Below are positions 35,548 to 40,256 of a stretch of 40,256 nt of DNA, one piece after another. Position 1 is the stretch's first letter. Every line of letters starts with the position of its first letter. The position numbers were made by a program, and so were the translations under genes. This DNA comes from Gammaproteobacteria bacterium UBA7376 (lineage in GTDB: Bacteria; Pseudomonadota; Gammaproteobacteria; Pseudomonadales; Azotimanducaceae), in the NCBI GenBank assembly GCA_002470275.1, contig DKNY01000016.1, positions 1 to 40,256 of the forward strand, read 5' to 3'. The notes under the pieces were generated by a model. It worked only from the letters and a program-made list of their open reading frames with translations, had not been told where the DNA came from and made no database searches.

Positions 35548-36200
35548 CGTGGTTCCTCAGAGTTGATGAGTACCTGCGTCACCGTGGGCGCCGGCATAAT
35601 CAGCACGTTAGTGAGCGCCGGCCCATCGCGAAAAACCAGCACGCGGGCATCCCCTTCGGTGAAGTTCTGCTCCAGCAGCCAACCGCGCCGCATCATTTGA
35701 GACCGGTAGAAACGGCTCAATCGCTCGGGTGACTTAGCGCTGGCCAGCAGCGTCACGCGGCCCTTTTTTGGACCATCGGTCATCACTGTATCCGTGGCGA
35801 CCACGGCGTCATCGGGCAGCAAAACGCCTTGACCCAGGGGCTGTTCATTTGGCCGCACAGCGAGATTAGACAACACCAGCCTGCCCTCCGTAACGCCGTC
35901 CCCCTCGGCCAGCTGGACGGTCATCAGACAGTCGTCCTGAAGCGTGGAAAGCTGGTCCCAGGGATCGACCCTACTGGTCACGACCTCGTCGTCCCACGTG
36001 CGTCTATAAAAGCGCTCGATGGCTGACCGGCTCACTGACGCGCGAAAACCTTTTACGTTCAGTGGCTGATTGTTGTGCAGCGTATTGGACATGATAGGGA
36101 AAACCTTCATGGCCGAATAAATCGGGAAATCATCAAAGGAACAGGCCCAGGACGACGTGCCGAAAATAAGCAGCAGTAGGGGTAAGGCGCACTTCATCAT
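35544..36200 (-). CDS. Unrecognised secreted protein of the Tad operon
   Basis: A 218-residue protein with a clear signal peptide (MMKCALPLLLLIFGTSSWA) and no further membrane helix. I do not recognise the domain. SRSAIERFYRRTW and SPERLSRFYRSQMMRRGW look like two related helical segments, each followed by strand-like stretches, so a duplicated fold is possible. Tight packing (6 bases after the upstream gene, 4-base overlap downstream) implies a role in pilus export or maturation. Confidence 0.65.
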   Translation of the reverse strand: MMKCALPLLLLIFGTSSWACSFDDFPIYSAMKVFPIMSNTLHNNQPLNVKGFRASVSRSAIERFYRRTWDDEVVTSRVDPWDQLSTLQDDCLMTVQLAEGDGVTEGRLVLSNLAVRPNEQPLGQGVLLPDDAVVATDTVMTDGPKKGRVTLLASAKSPERLSRFYRSQMMRRGWLLEQNFTEGDARVLVFRDGPALTNVLIMPAPTVTQVLINSEEPR

Positions 36201-36206
36201 TACCCC

Positions 36207-37238
36207 CTACTCCTCAAAGTTACAGATGCCGGATGGACAGTCCACGCCGGCGGGTTCACCATCCTTCATGGGCATGGGCTCCACGCTCACATCGCCGAAC
36301 CCTAGTTTGTTGATGGCGCTGTTTTCCGGGCCACCCTCAAGCACGGACATGATCGTGATCACCGCATCAAAGAAAGCGTTATCAAAGACATCCGAAGGCA
36401 CATAGTCGTCAGCGCGGTCCTGATAGTGCGCCACGCTTTGCGCCCCCCACCCGTCCGCCAGGATCGCCGCGTTGCTCTCCAGCACGCCATCCCAGTTTAA
36501 GAAAATAGCGCTTTCAATGCCTTCCGAGAACTGTCCATTCTCGCGATCCCAGACAGAGGACCCGCCGCCATGCGCGTTGCCGACATCTAGCTGAGTCCGC
36601 ACCATGGGGGTGAAATAACCCTTGGGGGAGCTGAACAGCGGAAAGGCGAAGAGGTCCTCATTGTCGTTTCCAATAGCGCCCAGCAAGAAGTTAATCGGTT
36701 CCTTTACCGTTTGGATGCCGTCGGCGAAAAGCTGCGTGGCCCCGTAAGCGTAGCCAGGGGTGTCCTGTTCTTGATAGGACAACAGCTGGGTATCGTCGTA
36801 CATGGCCCCCTTGCTTTGTACGTAGCGCCACACTTCACTGCCCTCGCCGTCACCCAGCGACGTATCGAGATCGAGGATGGGGCTCAGCTCACCGCCAGAC
36901 ACGTTACGGAAAAAACGATTCTTCATCGTGTTCGCCACATCTTGCTGGCTGCGCAGCGCAACGCTCTCCCACTCGCTCCCGCTGGTTCTGAAATCGTCAC
37001 GATTCTCACCATCCAAATTGTCGAACCAGACCGTACGCTCCCAGGCCGCATAACGAGCGGCCATTTGATTGTGGTGCTGGATGTCGATGACCTTGCCCAG
37101 CAGGGGCACAAAGACAAAGAGCGGCATAAAAACGAAGGCAACGCTCACCAGAAACTCGGCCATCGCCTGGCCGCCCTGGCGCGTCCGCTGACGACCACCC
37201 AGGGTCACTCGCTTGGGGCTAATACGACTACCCGGCAC
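36207..37238 (-). CDS. TadE/TadG-like pseudopilin
   Basis: A 343-residue protein from GTG 37238. After a basic leader comes the prepilin-type site QGGQAMAEFLV, with Glu at +5, and a helix (FVFMPLFVFVPLLGKVIDI), then a large periplasmic part ending in two Cys (VDCPSGICNFEE). GTG 37238 overlaps the upstream gene by 11 bases; a TTG at 37265 is also in frame. It would be a minor pilin or assembly factor. Confidence 0.75.
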   Translation of the reverse strand: MPGSRISPKRVTLGGRQRTRQGGQAMAEFLVSVAFVFMPLFVFVPLLGKVIDIQHHNQMAARYAAWERTVWFDNLDGENRDDFRTSGSEWESVALRSQQDVANTMKNRFFRNVSGGELSPILDLDTSLGDGEGSEVWRYVQSKGAMYDDTQLLSYQEQDTPGYAYGATQLFADGIQTVKEPINFLLGAIGNDNEDLFAFPLFSSPKGYFTPMVRTQLDVGNAHGGGSSVWDRENGQFSEGIESAIFLNWDGVLESNAAILADGWGAQSVAHYQDRADDYVPSDVFDNAFFDAVITIMSVLEGGPENSAINKLGFGDVSVEPMPMKDGEPAGVDCPSGICNFEE

Positions 37239-39417
37239 AATTATCTCGAGAAACCGACCCGGCAAAGTCCGTTAGACCATCACCGAGTTCGTCAATGACC
37301 GACCCACTGACGTTCTTTACCTTATCCCCCACCTGGTCCAAGGGCCCGGACACCAGCGTTCGGTAGGGGTCATCCACCTGGCTCTTGGCAAAGTCCACCT
37401 GATCGTCGATAAATTTGTCCGCCATCTTGTTGAGCAACCACTTCGTCACGCCAATGGCATCATCAGGCACATCCTCACCGAAGAGTTCGTCATAGGGCAT
37501 CATCCCCGTCGCGATGGCCACGGGCACCACCGTCGGCTCCATCAGGCGTGCATCCCAAAAGGGGCTAAATAAATTCGCAGGCTCGTAGGAACCATCGTCA
37601 TAGCGCTGCATGGGGTTTGCAAAATATGCCTCGGCAGAGCTGATGGTCGTCATCGGACGCTTTGCCCCCCAGACGAACTGTTGGTAGATGCCCTCTACGC
37701 TACCCTCTTCCGCCCTTGCACAGGTATCCAAGTCGAAACGGGTATAGTCGATGGCGGCCTTATTGCCCTCCACCCAATCTTCCGAGGATGTGCTATCCGA
37801 GTTGCCGATATTGAACGTTCCCTCGTTATCCGAGGTTTCGATGTCCTCCAGCTTTATCGCCAAGGCTACCGTGTACTCGTAGCTTTTGCGGGACGCGCGC
37901 CGGCTTTCCGCCAGGGATAGAAAGCCCGGTGGGTTGCCATAGCTGGCCGTTACGTTGGTGTTGCCCCCATAGATCGGCGGCAAGACCGTTTGCCCGAAGT
38001 AGAGCGTCTGCAGGTGGAAGGCGTCAAAGGCGCCATCGTTTACATCATCGTCCGGATCACCGCCCCAGTCCCCGTCTTCGGTTCCAATTTGGTCCCAGTC
38101 CGTGAGGATTTTTTTGGCATCATTTAATTCGGAGAAGAGCTGATGGGTGGCACCGGCCAAGGGGAAACCGATGGGAAAGGTCCGGGAAAAATCTAAAATC
38201 ACCTTAGACTTGCAGCCGATAATCGGCAGGCAGAACTTAATTTTGACGAACAGGCCTACGGTGAATTCAAAACCGAAGGAGGTGACGTCGATAGCGGCCC
38301 AACCCAGGTCGGCAATGTCTCCGTCGTTTTCAAGGCCGCCATTGGCGACATAGGAAGACCCGCCGTCGTTGCGCAGGCCAAAACCTACCTGTAGGTCCAG
38401 GTCGATGGTCATCGCCACAATGCCGAAGTTCAGGGTGATTTCTGGAAAAATATCCGGGATTTCAGCCCATAGACGCCAATGTCGGTCCTCGGTAAAGGCA
38501 TCCCTGTTGCGATTCACGATGGCCGCGTAGTACTGATACGCCTCCACGCTGTCTTCTGCGCTGCGATCCGGGGCGCGGGGTGAGTTGAGACTCACCATGT
38601 TCTCACCGGGGTAATAGTCTCTCACTAAGTCATAGGCGTTGACGCCCAATTGGGTGGTCGCATCGACCTCGCCCCCCTCTTCCTGTTGAGCCTTAATCGC
38701 TTCTACGGTGTCATCGATACCGTCGATGTCGAAGCTCTCGCCGCTGTAGGTCAACAGCGCATTCTGCGCCATAAAAAAGAGGCTCATGTAGGGGAAGTAG
38801 ATTTTCGGGTCACCCCCGCCACCCGAGTCGATCTGATTGCCGTCGAGAATTTCACTGTGGGCTTCATATTGTGCGAAAGCCGAGCTGAGGGCGAAGAAAC
38901 CCTGAAAGGCACCCAGCACTAAATTAAAATTAGAAACCACCGTCGGCCAGAACAGCGCCACCTTGGACGCCCCTTCGTAAGCGCCGGTCCCGGCGATAAC
39001 GTAGGGAATCGTCACCACATCCAGCACGTTCGCAAAGGTCACCGGTGACGGCGGCGCAATGGGCGTCTGGTACAAGTAGTACTTGGTGAACTTGTTGATG
39101 TCTCGGTAGTGCTTACCCCAGGACATCAGGGCGTTGATCTGCCCAATGGAGACCTCATTGGCCACCATGGCGCGGTTGGTGTAGGCAATAAAGTTGAGGT
39201 TGCGCGCCGCCAGCTTGGCTTGGGTGTAGGCGGTGGCGTCTGCTGCGTTTTCTAGCGCGACACGGTGTCGAACGAGCTGCCCTTGGTTGAACAAGGACAG
39301 CAGCAGCATGACGCAGGCGGCCAGTAGCACCAGGCCAAGCACGATGGCTTGGCCTGACTGCTTTTTTCCAGACAGGTTCGTACCCGCAGAATGAGGTTCT
39401 GCGGCATCACAACTCAC
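37228..39417 (-). CDS. TadG-like large pilus-associated protein
   Basis: A 729-residue protein from GTG 39417 (GGAAGG upstream). The N terminus SGQAIVLGLVLLAACVMLLL resembles the putative Tad Flp pilus-assembly/TadG N-terminal domain, followed by ALENAADATAYTQAKLAARN, the usual sequel in this family. The rest, about 650 residues, is a large extracytoplasmic region without a domain I recognise. At the +5 position of the prepilin-type site it has Leu instead of Glu, so it may remain an uncleaved membrane anchor. Confidence 0.78.
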   Translation of the reverse strand: MSCDAAEPHSAGTNLSGKKQSGQAIVLGLVLLAACVMLLLSLFNQGQLVRHRVALENAADATAYTQAKLAARNLNFIAYTNRAMVANEVSIGQINALMSWGKHYRDINKFTKYYLYQTPIAPPSPVTFANVLDVVTIPYVIAGTGAYEGASKVALFWPTVVSNFNLVLGAFQGFFALSSAFAQYEAHSEILDGNQIDSGGGGDPKIYFPYMSLFFMAQNALLTYSGESFDIDGIDDTVEAIKAQQEEGGEVDATTQLGVNAYDLVRDYYPGENMVSLNSPRAPDRSAEDSVEAYQYYAAIVNRNRDAFTEDRHWRLWAEIPDIFPEITLNFGIVAMTIDLDLQVGFGLRNDGGSSYVANGGLENDGDIADLGWAAIDVTSFGFEFTVGLFVKIKFCLPIIGCKSKVILDFSRTFPIGFPLAGATHQLFSELNDAKKILTDWDQIGTEDGDWGGDPDDDVNDGAFDAFHLQTLYFGQTVLPPIYGGNTNVTASYGNPPGFLSLAESRRASRKSYEYTVALAIKLEDIETSDNEGTFNIGNSDSTSSEDWVEGNKAAIDYTRFDLDTCARAEEGSVEGIYQQFVWGAKRPMTTISSAEAYFANPMQRYDDGSYEPANLFSPFWDARLMEPTVVPVAIATGMMPYDELFGEDVPDDAIGVTKWLLNKMADKFIDDQVDFAKSQVDDPYRTLVSGPLDQVGDKVKNVSGSVIDELGDGLTDFAGSVSRDNCAG

Positions 39418-39449
39418 TGGCCTTCCTCAACAGGCGCTGAGGCTATCGT

Positions 39450-39713
39450 TTACTGACCCTCGGTCTGGCCGAAGTCTCCCAGCGTATAGTCCGCGCTCGC
39501 AGCTTCGCTCTGAGCTTCGTTTCCTGCGGTATTACCCATATTAGTTGAGGTTCCACCACCCAGCTCAGCGGCCAAATCCCCGACCTGACCCCTAACGGTG
39601 TCACCGAAGATGTTGTAGACAGTGATCGCCGCGACGGCCACAAGTGCTACGATGATGATGTACTCGGTCATACCCTGTCCTGACTGACGGGCGCGATTAC
39701 GAAATGCGTTCAT
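39450..39713 (-). CDS. flp: Flp-family major pilin
   Basis: An 87-residue pilin. The leader MNAFRNRARQSG precedes the class III cleavage site; processing after Gly12 gives QGMTEYIIIVALVAVAAITV with Glu at +5 and Tyr at +6. A short hydrophilic tail rich in Gly, Ser, Thr and Asn follows. AAGGGAG precedes the ATG. As first gene of the operon it sets the promoter position in the 39714-40071 gap. The 32-base gap to TadG has only a weak 5-bp hairpin, which might tune pilin against downstream expression. Confidence 0.9.
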   Translation of the reverse strand: MNAFRNRARQSGQGMTEYIIIVALVAVAAITVYNIFGDTVRGQVGDLAAELGGGTSTNMGNTAGNEAQSEAASADYTLGDFGQTEGQ

Positions 39714-40071
39714 TGTGTCTCCCTTTCATCCTGCGTTTTGAAAAACTTGCGGTGCGGGGCACCACGATTCTTAAGTCCTTGGTCCGAATTGCGCGCTCCC
39801 TCCTCCCCTTTGGAGTTATTAGAGAGATGCAAGCCGCACGGGGTTAAAGGTATCTATTTCCAGACAGAAGGTCCACAAAGACAGCAAAATTCTGCGCTGC
39901 GATCCTCCAATTCCGGTCGAAAAACCGAGACACACCATCGCTCTGTCACAGATATCAACACTAAGGGTCAACAAGCCCCCTTATCCCTAACAGTCGTGTG
40001 AACTGGTCGGGTGTCGTCCCGTCGGCCTTGGGCTAAGCTAATGCCCCTATGCACCCACGGGAGAGGGGAAA
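39714..40071. other. Intergenic region between the pilin operon and the acylase gene
   Basis: This 358-base gap lies between divergent genes and must hold the pilin operon promoter (minus) and the acylase promoter (plus). TTGACC on the minus strand near 39970 is a possible -35, but no convincing -10 follows at normal spacing. No GG-N10-GC sigma-54 signature was seen. A small hairpin (CGGT/ACCG around 39914-39927) was noted. Nothing firmer is visible. Confidence 0.4.
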
Positions 40072-40256
40072 ATGATGTACCGACGCGCGGCCGCCCTGGT
40101 CCTAGCGGTTTGGCTCACCGGCTGCGGCGAGGCCCCATCTTTATCGACCTATGATGCAGAGATACGCTGGACCAGCTACGGCATCCCCCACGTCAAAGCC
40201 GAGGACTGGGCAAGCCTGGGCTATGGCTTTGCCTACGCCACCGCCACCGACGCGCT
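40072..40256 (+). CDS. Penicillin acylase-family lipoprotein, N-terminal part
   Basis: A gene entering at the right edge; 61 codons are visible. ATG 40072 follows GAGAGGGG. The signal ends in a lipobox (LTGCG, Cys at about residue 18), giving a probable lipoprotein. The following segment, IRWTSYGIPHVKAEDWASLG and then YGFAYATATD, matches the start of the alpha subunit of penicillin/aculeacin/acyl-homoserine-lactone acylases of the Ntn-hydrolase family. The catalytic Ser lies beyond the window, so activity and substrate cannot be judged. Confidence 0.75.
   Translation, partial: MMYRRAAALVLAVWLTGCGEAPSLSTYDAEIRWTSYGIPHVKAEDWASLGYGFAYATATDA

Noticed and set aside
39738..40001. Plus-strand frame of 87 codons in the pilin-acylase gap
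   Set aside because: Composition is not protein-like, there is no ribosome binding site, and it covers the expected pilin promoter.

Overview
The window looks like chromosomal DNA of a marine-type gammaproteobacterium, perhaps near the Halieaceae/OM60 group. This rests on gene content: large TonB-dependent receptors, a PQQ alcohol dehydrogenase, a sulfatase, a PhyH-family oxygenase and a full Flp/Tad pilus operon. No rRNA, tRNA, insertion sequence or CRISPR array was seen. The taxonomic guess is inference only.

Layout. Positions 308-3971 hold a zinc-type TonB receptor gene interrupted by an in-frame TAA, a DUF547 secreted protein and a GFA-family CxxC protein. Positions 3973-7027 (minus) are an acyl-CoA synthetase and a coniferyl-aldehyde-dehydrogenase-like enzyme in one operon. 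Positions 7197-7433 (plus) hold a short gene hidden by an in-frame TGA: a selenoprotein W-family protein with a Cys-Ala-Gln-Sec motif. It meets a PhyH dioxygenase gene tail to tail. Positions 8503-13456 (plus) are a large TonB receptor, an alpha/beta hydrolase and a class II aldolase-like protein. Positions 13556-15399 (plus) are a tight three-gene unit: an ExbB/MotA-like channel, an ExbD-like protein with an unusual beta-rich periplasmic part, and an unrecognised membrane protein. Positions 15429-19546 (minus) are a PQQ quinohaemoprotein alcohol dehydrogenase and a Cys-type sulfatase. Positions 19733-22569 (plus) are a D-galactonate dehydratase gene with a Trp-to-TGA nonsense change, 3-hydroxyisobutyrate dehydrogenase and a glutathione S-transferase. 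A methyltransferase follows on the minus strand, then two unrecognised genes.

Positions 39713 down to about 24729 (minus) form one long, tightly packed Flp/Tad pilus operon. In order of transcription it encodes Flp pilin, a TadG-like protein, a TadE/G-like pseudopilin, a secreted unknown, another pseudopilin-like protein, CpaB, the CpaC/RcpA secretin, a CpaF/TadA ATPase with an N-terminal FHA-like domain, TadB, TadC, a DUF192 protein, a TadD-like TPR lipoprotein and TadE, with a DUF4389 membrane protein after it. CpaB carries a roughly 590-residue insert of about ten Asp-Gly repeats, and a diverged form of the same motif occurs in the pseudopilin encoded just before it. A penicillin-acylase-family lipoprotein gene starts at the right edge and is cut by the window end.

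The most unusual items are the TGA-containing SelW-like gene, the repeat-expanded CpaB with its motif-sharing pseudopilin, the uncharacterised ExbB/ExbD-like trio, and the two genes interrupted by single in-frame stop codons.
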